A stretch of 64,000 nt of DNA from Molanna angustata (GCA_963576475.1 OY754979.1:29715578-29779577), one strand, 5' to 3'; shown: positions 28,481-41,434, counted from the stretch's first letter. Translations and numbers: made by a program. The notes: generated by a model not told the origin, from the sequence alone.

Positions 28481-29276
28481 GTTATTTTTTTTTTGTTTTC
28501 GCCCTTCGCAATCCTGGTTCCAAGACTTTTTCCACCGTGCTGTGCACATTAGTTTTTTACCCTAGGCAGGTAGCTAACCTTACCTAGCTATCATCGTACA
28601 ACTAAACTCGTTTGTTTACTGAAACGATGGCGAAGTTTTTCATAAAAAAAAAACATAAGTTTTGCGTGATTACAATTATCTAATATGTAAATTGCATACA
28701 TAATAACATATATATATAATTTCACCCTCCGCACATGAGGCTATAGGGTACTTACAACTCAACCGTTTGGGTTGGGGGTGGTAATTAAATCCTCGTGCAA
28801 AAGGTTATAATTCTATAATATGTATACCCGTGTGTTTGTGTATACAGACGGTGGCCAAATTAATACAATCAAAGGAAAAAAATGCAAAAATAATTGTATT
28901 TTTAGCTGTTATCCAGCAAAATCGAATCACATCAGTATATTTTTAATTGTGGCAACTCCCTTCATTATTGTTATCGTACTTGCAACACTTTTTAAGCATC
29001 AACATGAAGTTTGTCACATACAAGATACGATAATGTCAGTTTAGTATTGGTCTTCACAGAGTGTGCGGGTGTTAATGGAATATTTTGCCCATTGATTTTG
29101 TGTTTATTTGAGACAGTGTTTGAGTGTTTCTTACATTTTTTTTTAAATAACAGGTAAACCTAATATTTATTACTAAATATTTATCACAATTATACTACTT
29201 ATCAAATTATTACGATTTTGATAAATTATTTTCTAAATGTATGCTGAATTTCAGAATTTTTTGGTTTATTTTAGAA

Positions 29277-30393
29277 ATGGTAAGATCTTGTGACCTCACT
29301 CCAAGAAAAAAATCTAAAATTGCAACCCTTCTTGGTCACTGTGAATACAGTCAACGAGAAATTGCCACACTTACCAATGTTTCTCAATATTCTGTGCACA
29401 AAATAAGTAGGCAAATGAAAGGAAATGTACCCCTTGAACCATCTCGAATATGAAAATGTGGACGAAAGCGCATTACTACTCCGCGAACAGAAAGAAAAAT
29501 CAGAAATGTTGCTCTAGAAAATAGACAGAAGCCTCGAAAAGTAATAAAATCTATTTTGCAGACCACAGGAGTCAATATATCTGATCGTACATTGAGACGA
29601 AGATTGGTGGAAATGGACCTCAAATGTTATCGCCCAGTGAAAAAGCCAAAACTAACACCTGAAATGCGTAAAAAGCGACTAGAATGGGCACTAAAACACC
29701 AAAATTGGAACGAAGACGATTGGAGCAAGGTATTAGAATGTAAAATAAGTTTTTATGAAACTTTCTGTATTAAATAAAATTGACTAGTGAAAACTTCTCG
29801 TGTTCTTTCAGGTTTGTTTTTCTGATGAATCCTCAATCCAAATACTGCAGGACAAAACTCAATATGTGAGAAGAAGGCCAGGTGAAAAATATAATGAGGA
29901 ATGTGTGGTCCAAAGAGTGAAGCACCCTCAGTCAATAATGATCTGGTCAGTGATTAGTGGGATGGGTATGGGAAGGCTGTATATTGTGAATGGCACAATG
30001 CGCCAGGACCAGTATATAGAAGTTTTAAAAGGGAGACTAAAGCCTCAAGTGGCCGAATGGTTTCCAAATGGAAAATATGTATTTATGCATGATTCTGCAC
30101 CCTGCCACAAAGCGAAAACCGTTACTAAATTTCTAGAAGGAGAAAAAATAAAGGTATTAGATTGGCCAGGAAATTCACCGGATCTAAATCCAATTGAAAA
30201 CGTTTGGGAGGCTCTGAAAAGGGCAATTGTAAAAAAAGGTGTCATCACCAACAAAAGACAACTAATAGAAAACATAATTGAGGCATGGCACAACACACCA
30301 GAATTAAAAAATATCTCAATTAAATGTATCTCCAGCATGCCCAGAAGAATATCAGCAGTAATTAAAGCTAAGGGAGGATTTACTAAATATTGA
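29277..30393 (+). pseudogene. Tc1-like transposase with one stop and an 82-bp intron
   Basis: Exon 1 (29,277-29,729) starts MVRSCDLTPRKKSKIATLLG and has a helix-turn-helix of the Tc1 type (YSQREIATLTNVSQYSVHKI). A TGA at 29,451-29,453 interrupts it. The sequence then continues in frame through the second DNA-binding part (TLRRRLVEMDLKCYRP). An intron 29,730-29,811 (GTATTAG..TTCTTTCAG) contains stops and separates DDWSK from VCFSDES. Exon 2 (29,812-30,393) carries the catalytic D (CFSDES), D (FMHDSAPCH) and E (NPIENVW), 34 residues between the last two. The C-terminus is complete. The stop makes this copy probably inactive unless read through or removed by splicing. An acceptor-like TTTATTTTAG sits just before the ATG. 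Confidence 0.88.
29730..29811 (+). other. Intron inside the Tc1-like transposase gene
   Basis: GT at 29,730 and AG at 29,810-29,811 give an 82-bp intron with a pyrimidine-rich end (TGTTCTTTCAG). Splicing joins WSK to VCFSDES, restoring the conserved first catalytic block. Most Tc1 elements have no intron. Confidence 0.75.
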
Positions 30394-30599
30394 TCATTTT
30401 ACCATAAAACGTATTTTATTATCAATAAACTATTATATATTCATAGTAAATGCATTTTATTTTATAAAAATATATTAAATCTCCCATAATATTCTAGAAA
30501 GATCGAAATAAAATAAAAAAATAATAATTTTCAATGATTCGAAGTCTAAAAACTGCTATAAATTCATTTGATTGTATTAATTTGGCCACCGTCTGTACA

Positions 30600-32005
30600 T
30601 CAATGTATGTATGTTTAAGTGCAATCGTTGAGGTGCTTATTTGATAGATGCGGTCCACCCTTTGCTTCCGGCAGACTATGTGGGTACATAAATATTATGT
30701 ATGTACATACGTTCACTATGGCCGCACCCTTCCTCGTTGGTCAGGTGCTTGTTGTCCTGTAGATTGATGGACAGGTGGGTGATGGCGGTTGACTGACCGA
30801 ATGCGGGGCCGCATTCAAAATATTTTTATTTTCGTCTTTCTCACTTATTTACTGAAGTTTTCTTTTATTTGCCTGGCATATGTGCGATTAACATTGCTTT
30901 ATGTAACATAATATTTAATTGTATAAAAACATTTTTCTCCCTCATCAATACATAATGATGTGTAAGAACGCGAAAAGCTTATTTTCAAAACACAACGGCG
31001 TTTCAAAGTTTCGTCTCTCTCGCACACATTGGATTTAATCCGGCGCGACAGAGACTGCATCTCCGTGTGGGACGAAGTCTTCCTTAGAAATTTGCCGAGT
31101 AACGCCGAAGTCTAACTACACAACGTCACACATTTTAGGATTTGTTTTCGTTGTTTCGGTTTCGTGATTACACTATGCCATTTTGATTTAATTTTGTTGA
31201 CAATAAATTATTTTCGTTTTTTTATTTAAGTTGCTATCCATCACATTTTTTTTATTTTAAATGAATATTAACTCGTTTCGGTCCTGTGTCCCCTTGTGTC
31301 TGCGTCATCGTTACCCCCTTCATATTCCACCGCCTCACCTCCATCCCTCCCCCGCCCCACCGCCATATATTTCCCTCCGGTTGCATATTGACGTTTTCAG
31401 CGCTACCTGTCTCGCCTGGCGCTATTGTCTATAGGCGGTGCCCCCCTTGAATGTTTGACAACAGGTGGCACGCCGAAGGGGATGGGGCAATGAGGGGGGA
31501 GGGGGAGGATGCCGTGACTATTAGATCTGTAGGTACATAGCTACTTTCACCGACGTAAGTACTTTACCGGTGGTGAAAAGCGTTGGATCGAGGGCATATA
31601 TTGTAGGAACCAGCGACAATTTAGTTGCCCGACCTGAGAGACTAATTAAATTAATCGCCGTATTTGTAGGAGCTGCAGGTATAGTGGAGAAACTAAACAT
31701 ACAGACGATGATACAGAATGAAACTTTAAAACTAATACACAAAATAAAAACAGAAGACCCTGAACTAAGACTGAGCAGAGAATGCAAATCCACAACTACA
31801 ACACACATACAATTTAGTAACTGAGAAAGCTACAAAACAAATGGATATGAAGGAATAATGTGACTGTGGACTCTTTGAATACAATAATTTGCCAGAACAA
31901 TTAAAAAACTATGAAAGAAAAATCATTCCAACAGGAATTGAAAACCAGACTTTGTATCAAGAACTGAAGTAAAAGTGTTGCTGTATATGAATGACTAATA
32001 TATTA
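30600..32005. other. No gene seen; GC-rich patch and possible old LINE
   Basis: 30,600-31,260 is ordinary AT-rich sequence except for the hairpin-like fragment at about 31,000-31,060 related to 14,935-15,010. At 31,270-31,520 there is a C/T-rich and GC-rich patch. A frame of 84 codons at 31,570-31,824 has no recognisable domain, and text such as QMDMKE at 31,840 resembles degraded retroelement coding. Confidence 0.4.
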
Positions 32006-32007
32006 GA

Positions 32008-32215
32008 ATTACAGTCTTCTTCTTCTTCTTCTTCAGCCCCTTTCACTCCACTGCTGGATAAAGGCCTCTTCCTGAGTTTTCCACTTCTCTCTATCCTGGG
32101 CGCTCTGTTGCCACCCATGTCCCACCAGTTCGACAATGTCGTCAGTCCATCTCTGTGGTCTCCCTACTCCTCTTCTATTTTGATAGGGTCTCCAATTCAG
32201 AATTTTGGGGGTACA
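32008..32215 (-). mobile_element. RTE-like LINE C-terminal fragment
   Basis: On the minus strand it reads QDREKWKTQEEAFIQQW (around 32,045-32,095), the RTE-type C-terminal signature. A CTT-rich run at 32,008-32,035 marks the 3' side. It is 5'-truncated. Confidence 0.7.
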
Positions 32216-32529
32216 GAGCTACATAATATTGTAGCAGTCCAAACAACCTTCCAAACTAAGAATTACAGTGTTAATTATAAATTATTGTCATGAGCCAATC
32301 GGCTTTTTGAATACTTATTATAAGTAAATAAAAATATTTTAATGATTTCACCAATCGATTACTTGTCTACTCTTTCACTGGTGATCGTTGACAGCAAATA
32401 CTTTCATGGCAAATAAATAGAACGCCGTTATCTTTATAATAAACTGGAAGACATAATCAACAGACAGACAAGAATGTAGGAGACTTCTGGATTCAGCTTA
32501 GGCCGGCATAGCGAGAACCTTGATCATCA

Positions 32530-32690
32530 TTATCATTGGCGCTACAGTCCCTGGACTCCTCCAGAAATCGTCTCCATCCCTTCCTATCGACCGCCATTCT
32601 TCAACAAATTATCAGGTCTATTTCTCTGATATCGCACAGCATGTCGTCCAGCCATCTCAACCCAGGTTTGCCTCTACTTCTCATACATTT
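32530..32690 (-). mobile_element. Second RTE-like LINE C-terminal fragment
   Basis: On the minus strand it reads GLRWLDDMLCDIREIDLI then DRKGWRRFLEESRDC, the 'RWLDD...DR..WR' arrangement of RTE-type C-termini. It belongs to a different subfamily from the fragment at 32,008. Confidence 0.65.
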
Positions 32691-32699
32691 TTTTTAGTT

Positions 32700-35600
32700 T
32701 TCCTTAATATTTTCCTTTCAAACACCAATAACATATTTTTGTCCTATTCAATATTATTAATTATTGTTATATTCCATTCCGTATATAAATAAGGATTTGT
32801 CGGAGAATTTTTTTGTAAAATAGCGAGATCCTTATCCCATTAAACAATTTTGGAATAGTAGTACAGATGGCATGGTCGGGTTTTGAAAGTATCCTTTCAG
32901 TACCTACAGTCCATTCAACTTGTTACCTTTATTGCTTACATTTTAGCCCTATTTGATTTTTAATTCGTTATTCTATCCTCCGCCCATATTCTTATTCCAC
33001 ATCTTTGCAAAACACTAGAATGGACCACAAAATGTTATGACCCAATAAGTGTACCCCATGGAAAGATCTATGGAAACAACATTCCGTAATGCCGTATCTA
33101 CGATTCCACTGGAAACTCGGTATAATTTGTTTGTTAAAAAGGATGGTTGAATATATATGTGTTGTATGTAGGTACTAAGTTTTGCTCGGTTAAAGAATAT
33201 GCTTTTACCCTCTGGTAATGTGTATCGGTACACCCTCGATATTAGCGCTCCCCTAATTATTTGGAATATCGCGTTCAACCATCGACTGCAAATTTGTTGT
33301 TTGTGACATGGCTGGCTAACCTAGTTTTAAGTAGTTTATTTGTATCTTCATAGTCATTTATTTATTTGTCTGTTGTCCGCATCATATAAACTGTTTGATT
33401 CAAAGTTCGCAGGTCTTGACATGTTTGGCTTACCGGACATTCTTAAGAATATGTTGATGCTTTCTCATTAATGATTTCCTATTCCTAACCTTCTCATTCC
33501 TATCCATTATCCTCTCCTAAATTTCCTGGTTTCTGTGCATCTATTTATTTGCCCAATAAATATTTTTTTTTCTTTTTTTCCGTAAGACCTTAACTTAGTA
33601 ATCGGTGTTTCAATCTTGGTTTTTTATATTTGTTAAATAATTTTTGCATTCTTATGTATATGTATTTCAAAACTTTAAGTAACTAACAATAAATAAATAA
33701 ATATATATTTTACCACTACTCAATGATTGTTGACTGGATCACTACCAGACTTCCTTAAATAATCATCCCCGCGGGACTGATCTTCGTGGAAGCCCTTCCA
33801 AAAGATGAAGGGACAGCTGTACATCACCAGGGAATAGTAGAAGTAGTTTTTTTTTAATTAGAACTTAATTTGTTCTACAAAAATGAAAACGACGAAATGT
33901 TATGGTGCGTATAAAAAATATTGGATTTGAATTGGAATATATTTTGTGTGAGTTGGTATGTATGGCGTTTCTTTAAAGAATATTCGAGAACGAAATCGTT
34001 ATCGTTTGTCAACGACTTTGAATGCTTGCTGTGAGAGTTTCTCCGTAATCTTCCTTCACCCTCTAACACTTACCAAATTAATACCATTATATTTTTTCTC
34101 TCTTTTCGTTCTCTTATGAAGATTCGCCAGCGTTTTCTATCAGTTTGGGTTCATAACACCTCCCCCGTGTTTTCTATATAAAAACAATCTACAGACGCGA
34201 CTTCTTGTGTATACAAGAATAAATTATATGAACTCGTGATAGTTCCCTTTTCAATCTGAAGGGTGCGTAACAGGGGATGAACAATGTCTTCTGTCAAAGG
34301 AAATAATCAAGAGTTCAAAAGACCAAGGAATGTGGAAGGTTGTCAACGTGTACTTTTTGGATGAATTATTAAATGTTGGATGTTGTAAAGTCAGAGTAAC
34401 AGAGGAACCTGCGCGCAAAAATGAACGGGTTTTGTAGAAGTGATAATTGTTTGTTAGAACAGGACGGTTCTTCATCGTTTTCTGCCAATCCATTAAGTAT
34501 ACGGGCATGATTTGTGTGTATGTCTAACTTATCAAAGGATCGCCTGTCGATGATCTGCCTACTGCGCATTTTTCAGAACGTAAGGTCACTGATAACCTCG
34601 AGAAGCTCGTCGTAATGGGAACCGCGGAGAGTGAAAGATCAGAGGTCGCTCACCGACTCCATGGAACGTCCTACCTCGTTAATTCCGCTACATGATTTTT
34701 AACCACCGAAACCCTTCGATTTGCTCGAGACCGTCCTACATATAGATACACGATTAGTCGAGAGATTGAGTTGAGCCGTCATCTTCATTCACGAGGCACT
34801 GGAGGAAGAAGGAGATAAGTTACAGAAAATTGATAAAAAACATTATTTAGGTATAAACTTTCGATGGTAAATAAAATAGTGAAAGAAAATGAGGAAGAAA
34901 GGTTTTCAGGTACCTCTCGTTTGACTTCGCCTCAGCGTTTTAGCACTCAAGTCGGAATAATACAAAAGCCAGTTAGTGCTACAAAATACGACACCAATGT
35001 TGATATCTCCGTCCCTTTCTCGCACGTCGAAACGACGCAGTGCGAAAGGCACAGACGATGGACTGCTTTCCACCCCCATAATAAACACTTCACCCCCCCC
35101 TACCCGTCACCTCTTACCTCCTCCCCCAACCCTCAGTATAATGTTTTATCTATGGATTTTTCCGGAAGGTCTCAATTCGTACATTCATAAATTATCCGGG
35201 CCGACCCGCGATGACACATTCCGACACGAAATGTCTGATGTGTGTGTTTATGTGCGGGACTCGCCTCGCCCGTAGAGTCGGTTCTTTTTTTGTTTTGTTT
35301 ATTTATTCCATGTGCGTGACCCGTGACGGTTGCTGTCACTGGTCGATATGTTATACCGCACACGTCAATGTGTCCACGCATTAACCCGTTTATCGTTATA
35401 ACAATATATTATATCACCTAGTTATCGTCGAGTCATTGAGTCAATTCGACAAGCGCTACGCTAGATTATTGATTGCTAAGAGGAATTTTGGGTTTCAAAA
35501 AATATTTGAAAATTGGGGTGGTTTATGTAATAACTACTCTATGCGCCTACGAAAATTTTAAGATTTTAATATCTTCATGAATTCATTGTAATATCTTCAT

Positions 35601-35730
35601 TGAGTTCATTCATTCTCTTCGGAAAACAATTTGTGTTGATTTAAATATTATGTAAATGTGTGATTGACTGATTTAAAAAAGCGATGAGATTCTTTGTGAT
35701 ATTGCTTTGTTTATGTTGAGATACAATTTA
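32700..35730. other. No gene recognised; AT-rich with a moderately GC-rich stretch
   Basis: 33,015-33,300 and 33,340-33,560 look like degraded retroelement DNA, but no domain is identifiable. 34,500-35,300 has higher GC and CpG content and several short frames without homology I can name. No splice-bounded exon is convincing. Confidence 0.35.
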
Positions 35731-35734
35731 TGTA

Positions 35735-35795
35735 CAAAGGCTGGTTTATTGCAATGAGGCAGTCTTTTTCAACCAACTCAAGTAATGTAAAGCCT
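35735..35795 (-). mobile_element. LINE/SINE tail fragment
   Basis: GGTTTATTGCAATGAGGCAG and TTTTTCAACCAACTCAAGTAA are a diverged complement of the shared retroposon tail. Confidence 0.55.
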
Positions 35796-36159
35796 CGGGT
35801 TAATTCGGTACAATAATTGTTGTTCCTTTTCGAAACAACGGACAATGGCAGAGGGCATTTATCGCCACTTTTTTGACATTTGCACCATAAATTTCGGAAA
35901 CATGTACCTACCTACGCTTTTGTCGGAAAAAATGTTTTTAATATCTCACTTTATATTGCAATTACAGTACTTACTGTTACATTGTTGGAACGATAGGTTT
36001 TTTTGATATACTACATTTTTGTATGTTTTGTCGCATTCAAACGTGAGCATTCTTGGAAACTCGAAAAGAGGACTTGGATAAAAAAAAAACTCCTAAGATT
36101 TCCCAACACCCCAAGTTCCATCGCCCTACTCCAGTAGAGCGAAGTGGAGATGGTGCACT

Positions 36160-36420
36160 AAATACGCTACGTGACGAATTTTATGTTCCGGGTCGGTTTC
36201 GCCATTAGACGTGTCATGTTTCGGCACCGGAGTGGGCATGCCGTCCCTCTCAGATCATGGGCGGCTGTAGAGCGACGTCCCGCTCTTCCGTCCCCCCCCC
36301 CCCCCCCACACACCCCGAAATTCTCCCCGCCCTCGGTCTTCCGAGAAAATAAGCTTTCACCCGAGGAAATGGCGTTCGCCGGGGAATTAAAGCAGGGCTG
36401 GCGGACTACGGCAATATACA
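36160..36420. other. GC-rich island with a poly-C tract
   Basis: It contains a C run of about 13 (36,295-36,307) inside CpG-containing sequence, sharply different from the AT-rich flanks. Open frames on both strands reflect base composition. No domain is identifiable. It may be a conserved regulatory patch or an undetected exon. Confidence 0.35.
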
Positions 36421-37189
36421 CTAAGCCAATTTGTTATTGACTTCCATTGGGATATTATACCCTAGTTAACTAGACCGATCAAAATACATACATAATACAC
36501 TGCGATAAGATTCATACAACAGTACATTCGTATTAATTGAAAGTTTTTTTTGCCTAGTGGGGCATAGCAGATTCAATAATTATTGTAAGGTCTATCATTG
36601 TATATATAAATAAATAAAACTGCAAATTAAATATTTGATTAATGCAAAAATAAAATATTATCAATTGACTTACTTTTTCAACTTATTTAGGTATATTTTA
36701 TAACATTGCTTGTAGTTTAAAAAATATTATAGTACAAATCAACAATGTTGGTATGTTTTCTTGGAGTTAGAAGTTTTAGCAATAATCGGATTACTACGAT
36801 ATTTCCCTGACTGAGAGTGTGCTATATTCCATAGGCAATTTAATACATCGTTTTCTAGACCTTCTGTAGATTTTTAGTCGATTTTCTGCACTTTTATTTA
36901 GAATATCTCTGAAAATCTTACGTTAAGCCTAAAATATTTGTTTATTCTTCTTCTCTCTTCAGCCACCCCTCTTCTGATTGATATAATAGCCACCTTTCAT
37001 TCCTTTATTATCCATTCATGTATAGTCACATCTCACCACACATTCGTCCAAGAGACTTTCCATTTTTTATGCGTTTGCTCTATTTCCATGTGAAGTCCAC
37101 ATGTCACTTGTATACATAAAATTAAATGAAAAGATTTATATATAAAAAAGACTAAAAATACTTAAAATGAACATACTAAGTACAATTGT

Positions 37190-37880
37190 GTTCCTATTTG
37201 GAAATTTACTGTATCACTAGGCGAGTCTGTTCTGAGGCGGTACTTTATTTTTAATTTGGTTTTAGGTTACAAGTTAAGTGAAAGAAATAAACAGTGACAT
37301 CTCTGTTATTTGGATCCATAAAAGTGTAACGGAAAGGGTGAATGGCAACGACCTATTATGGCATTAGGATCTCGCACTATCTGGATTTTAAAAACGCACA
37401 TAAATATATAAAATAAAGGTAAGTAAACAAAAAATGGGAAGCACGAAGACAGAGAGTAGCAAATTAATGATTAATAATTTTAGATGGGGTCGATGGTAGA
37501 GCAGTTAGCGCGCTGGGCTAGTAATCCATTGGCAGCAAGTTCGAATCCTGCCTCGACGATTTCGTTCACCTATACCACAAGCATTTAGGCTTAATTTAGG
37601 GAACGTAGGAATATGTATATGTACTTGTATAACAAGGACAAAATTACTTAAAAATAAGTAAAAAAACCACATTTTTTTAAAACTTTTTTTTACTAATTTA
37701 AAAACAAGTGTCAATATTTTTAAATCAGTGGAAAAAAGTAAAAAAAATGTGTTTTTTATGCATTTTTAAGTAAATTTATATAGCAGTCAAAAAATAGAAC
37801 TAAGAACATATTCCATTTCAGGTAATATTATATTGTAAAGTCTAGGAGCAAGGAAGGGTTAATGTCGCTAAGCAAAAGTC
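37190..37880 (+). mobile_element. Retroelement 3' region (family also at 47.1 and 56.6 kb)
   Basis: CTCTGTTATTTGGATCCATA followed by AATGGCAACGACCTATTATG, and later TTGTAAAGTCTAGGAGCAAG, match 56,683-56,940 (CTCAGTTATTTGAACCCATA, GCAAAGTCTAGGAGCAAGGA). The copy at 47,060-47,560 is antisense. A tRNA-like segment sits in the middle. Confidence 0.65.
37486..37559 (+). other. tRNA-Thr(AGT)-like sequence, probably a pseudogene or SINE head
   Basis: TGGTAGAGCAGTTAGCGCGC resembles a D arm with A box, CTAGTAA would be an anticodon loop with AGT, and AGTTCGAATCC is a perfect B box. The T stem pairs with one mismatch, but the acceptor stem pairs for only about five bases and the anticodon stem for four. 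The following sequence has no pol III T-run terminator directly after it. It is more likely a tRNA-derived repeat than a working tRNA. Confidence 0.5.
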
Positions 37881-40800
37881 ATCCAAATTAGTGTGGGTCT
37901 TATCTGTTGTCCATTTCGGGTGCTGTTAGAGAAAACGCAGTTAGGTGATAATTCTGTTATGTGTTACGAAAGTAGGTCAGCATTGTTTTAGTATATAATC
38001 AAAGCTTAGTTTTTTGTATGTTAATATGATTAAAATTGATCTTTTCAACTCATCGCATAAAAGATTTAAACTATCCATTTTGGCCACGTTCCCTCATCGC
38101 TCTGAGTGATCTCACGCACGCTTCCCATATCGCCCCATTTACTTCCAAGTTTCTTCTCCTACAGCAAAAAATATTATGTTACTGATGTTTCTTTTTCAAT
38201 TCATGTTTTTTAACCAGTAATATTCATCAAACATTTTTGGCTTATTTGTTGTATTACTGTCTGCTTGTCCTATGTAGTAAATTGGCTGTATGTTAAAATA
38301 GAGAACATATTGAAAAAACATCGATAATACCCATAAACGTGCGAGTATGAATGTATGCTTTGTTAGTTTTTTCAAAGGATAATCAGCGTATAAATTGATA
38401 TCTATCAGAACGTGTACACACACAGCACAATGGTGTTCATCCTTGAAGGATACCCGTATTTTTTCCTTCTCCCCCCTTCATCCCTCCGCTCTCACACTTC
38501 CCCTCCTCTCCCCGCTGCTTCCCCCCCTCCGACATTTGCCAAGGAAATCCCATTTGTTTTGCTGCTGGTACGTGTCCGCTATTTGCCCGACCTTTTTCCA
38601 TGAATAAGTAATTTCGCATTTCCAGCGCGGAACGGCGGCCGGGCGGCATTTTTGAATTTTTAAATTTGGTATCGAACACTCGCACCGGCGGGCGGCGGCG
38701 GGTGCTAAGCTGCCGCCATTACTGTTCGTTACTAATGTCAAATGGTAACGGTCATTGGGACGGGAGGTGGACACTAGACAGTAATTATACGATTTACTTA
38801 CTTTGTTCAGAACAGGAAATTGTCCGGTGTACGTTAAATATTTATTCAAAAGACACCAAACACTTTCTGATAATAATATGAAATATGATGAACGTTTAAA
38901 GAAGCAAGGAAAATTGATCGACTATGAAATAGTTAACAATATCATATACACGGAATCTCGAGATGCGGGACAGGAGACAATGCATGAACGTGAATGAAGT
39001 AAATCAAATATAATAAAATACAAATATAATTAAACTTCACATTTTTTCTCAATAATTATTTAATGTTTAATTTAATTCAAGAACTATATACTTACATAAT
39101 GTACTATCTATGTCACACAACTGTTCAAATGAACACCTCGGCACAGAACTTCCTAGTAAGGTGTTCATCGTACCCTAGCAATTACAATACTTATTGTTTT
39201 ATGATTTATTTTCCTCTTTCTACTTTTTCTTATTTTCTTATTTCTACTTTTTGCCTATATTTGATGTTGAATTTATCTCTTAAATTTTCAATTTTTACAT
39301 TAGTTTGTGCATTTTAATATTAATCAGAATAATTTAAAAATATGTTTTTTACTGCTTGCTTGTTCCTTTTACTTTTGATTTGAAAATTGCAATTTTTTAG
39401 CAGGGGTAATATTTGATGTTCCTTTTTTCATCGTGTTTCGAATGTACCCGCCCTATGATGATAAAAAAAGAAATAATTAATAAATAAAATAAATAAAAAA
39501 AATATGTTTAGGTATTACTTTTTTTATATAAGTGAAAACATGTATTTAGGCATGAAACTGTATATATCATTTTTCTTCTTATTATTATGTATGCTGTATG
39601 TATTCTGAATAAAATAAAATAAAATAAAAATAAATAATAGGTACACATACACACACATATATATGTACACACGCACTTAACTTCTAGCTCTAGTATGTAA
39701 TTGTATATGTAACTTCCTCATTGTATTGTTAATAATAAATAAATAAATAAAATGTATGCCGAGAGTGGAGGTTGTAGCATTCGGTTCTCTATCCGAATAG
39801 GAACAGTCTATTTTTGTGTTATTTCAGTTCTCACTTTAGGTTAGGTTATGTCAGTAGGCGATCATTGAAAGGAATGTTTTCTGGTTAAATTTTGTTGTAA
39901 AACAGATTCTTTCGTTTTCCATCGTCCTCGTCTATATCAATTAACCAAGCAAATGTTTATATAATTCAACGAACGCCTAAACCGCAATAATTAGTTGGCC
40001 CAACTAAAATACGCGTCAGTGATATAAGCCGGTGGATATCACTGGCCGCATTCACGTGTCTATTTGCTGAGTAAAACAAACAACTGTCAATGTTCCCGTC
40101 GACATTGTACCTACACAACAAACAAAATGTCCAGATTATGTTGCATAGCAAATAGTGAACGATTGATACATTTTAGGTTGGACTGGACATTCACATAGAC
40201 AAAGTATGATGGATCTTATACTCATGCTGTGTGGTTTGGGGCTAGGTGCCGCATTTGATCAATTTTATGTACAAAAAGAAAACTTGTATAGTAGGTACTT
40301 AAAATAGATCTCTGTGATATATTATTTGTTCATTAGAGAGTAGTGTGGCCATCTTTGCGAGTGAAATAATCTAATTGTAATACACGACCACTTCAATTCA
40401 TTTATTTGATTTAATATTCGATTGATTATTGTGTAGCCCATATTTCTCTTTTATAGATTGTAGATATTTCTTTCTATTTGTTGGCGAAAAATGATTTGCA
40501 TCAAAGAATGGCGAGACTTGTTTTAACCTTCGTAACCTCGAATCAATCTGGGTGAACTGTAGTTACCTACATTATCCAATGGAGATAGTAGTCATTATAG
40601 ATTGAATAATGGAGAGAGTGGAAGATAGGATCTCTTGTACAATTCAGTTGCTAAAAGTAACGTAATTCTCTGATATTCCATTTTTATGCAGATCTTGTAC
40701 CTATGTTTTCAATCAAATTTAATTTATGGTATAATTGACCACAAATAATTACTCAATTGATGCATTTTAAGTTTCGTCAATCAAAATAATGATTATATTG

Positions 40801-40905
40801 ATCAAATATCTTTATTTAGACCATGTTATAAAAATGGACAATGTTTATAAAAAAGGTTACTTTGCCGATGTTTTTTTTTTCAAATCTGTTGACATTGCCT
40901 CTTAA
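37881..40905. other. No gene recognised; GC-rich island at 38.45-38.77 kb
   Basis: 38,460-38,770 is CpG-rich (GCGCGGAACGGCGGCCGGGC) with a C/T-rich left half; overlapping open frames on both strands show no domain. 39,100-39,500 resembles a retroelement 3' end ending in A-rich TAAATAAAATAAATAAA. 39,830-40,900 holds nothing I can name. Confidence 0.35.
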
Positions 40906-40910
40906 TGCCT

Positions 40911-41434
40911 CCATTCACGATCGTGCCATCCTTCCAAATGGCTTGCCATCACTCCAAAATGTGCTCGTGAATGTCAAATACCGCGCAGCCCAATTGGCCT
41001 GACACACCAAAATGGAATTCCAAACCATCGAAACTCTGTAGTGCCGCGAAAACTGCGCGGCGCATCCTGTCGGCACGGCATGCTCGTGAGTTTGAAAACC
41101 AGCGATACATTGCGCCATCTCATTGCGCCGAGCTGTTTAACACTCTCGTGAATGCGAAAATACAACATTTTCTCTTTGTTTTTTTTTCTATTTATATATA
41201 AACAAACCGCTAAATAGCAGTTGTATAAAACTCATCATCAGAATTATAACTCGTTTTAACTTGAAAATTAAAAAAAATATAACTTATTAATGCGAAAGCG
41301 CTGACCGTTTGCGTATACTAATTTTGATGGCTCGATGGTGCGATGGCGCGCCCGTGAGTGTGATGAAAATTTTACAATGCTCCAAATGGAGCCGGTCCAT
41401 ATGGAACGACGCTGAATGGCACGATCGTGAATGG
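40911..41434. mobile_element. Element with perfect 19-bp inverted ends and repeated GTGAATG motifs
   Basis: CCATTCACGATCGTGCCAT at 40,911-40,929 is exactly complemented at 41,416-41,434. GCTCGTGAATG, CTCGTGAGTTTG and CTCTCGTGAATGCG recur inside (40,962, 41,082, 41,151). It is GC-richer than its flanks and non-coding. No family assignment. Confidence 0.65.

Larger units (their letters stand above)
28845..30595 (+). mobile_element. Tc1-like (DD34E) transposon with perfect 29-bp ends
   Basis: CAGACGGTGGCCAAATTAAT opens the element; the first 29 bases are exactly complemented at the right end. TA flanks both sides (28,843-28,844 and 30,596-30,597). One transposase gene lies inside, 430 bp from the left end and 200 bp from the right. 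Total length is 1,751 bp, usual for Tc1. Confidence 0.95.

Noticed and set aside
29241..29276. Upstream Met as the start of the Tc1 transposase
   Set aside because: The stretch before the Met at 29,277 is hydrophobic and ends in an acceptor-like TTTATTTTAG; MVRSCDLTPRKK is the usual kind of start for this family.
36171..36440. 89-codon plus-strand and 84-codon minus-strand frames
   Set aside because: Both are open because of GC-rich composition and a poly-C run; neither has a domain or flanking splice sites.
38412..38849. Overlapping frames of 63-123 codons
   Set aside because: C/T-rich and CpG-rich sequence leaves several frames open on both strands; none has recognisable features.
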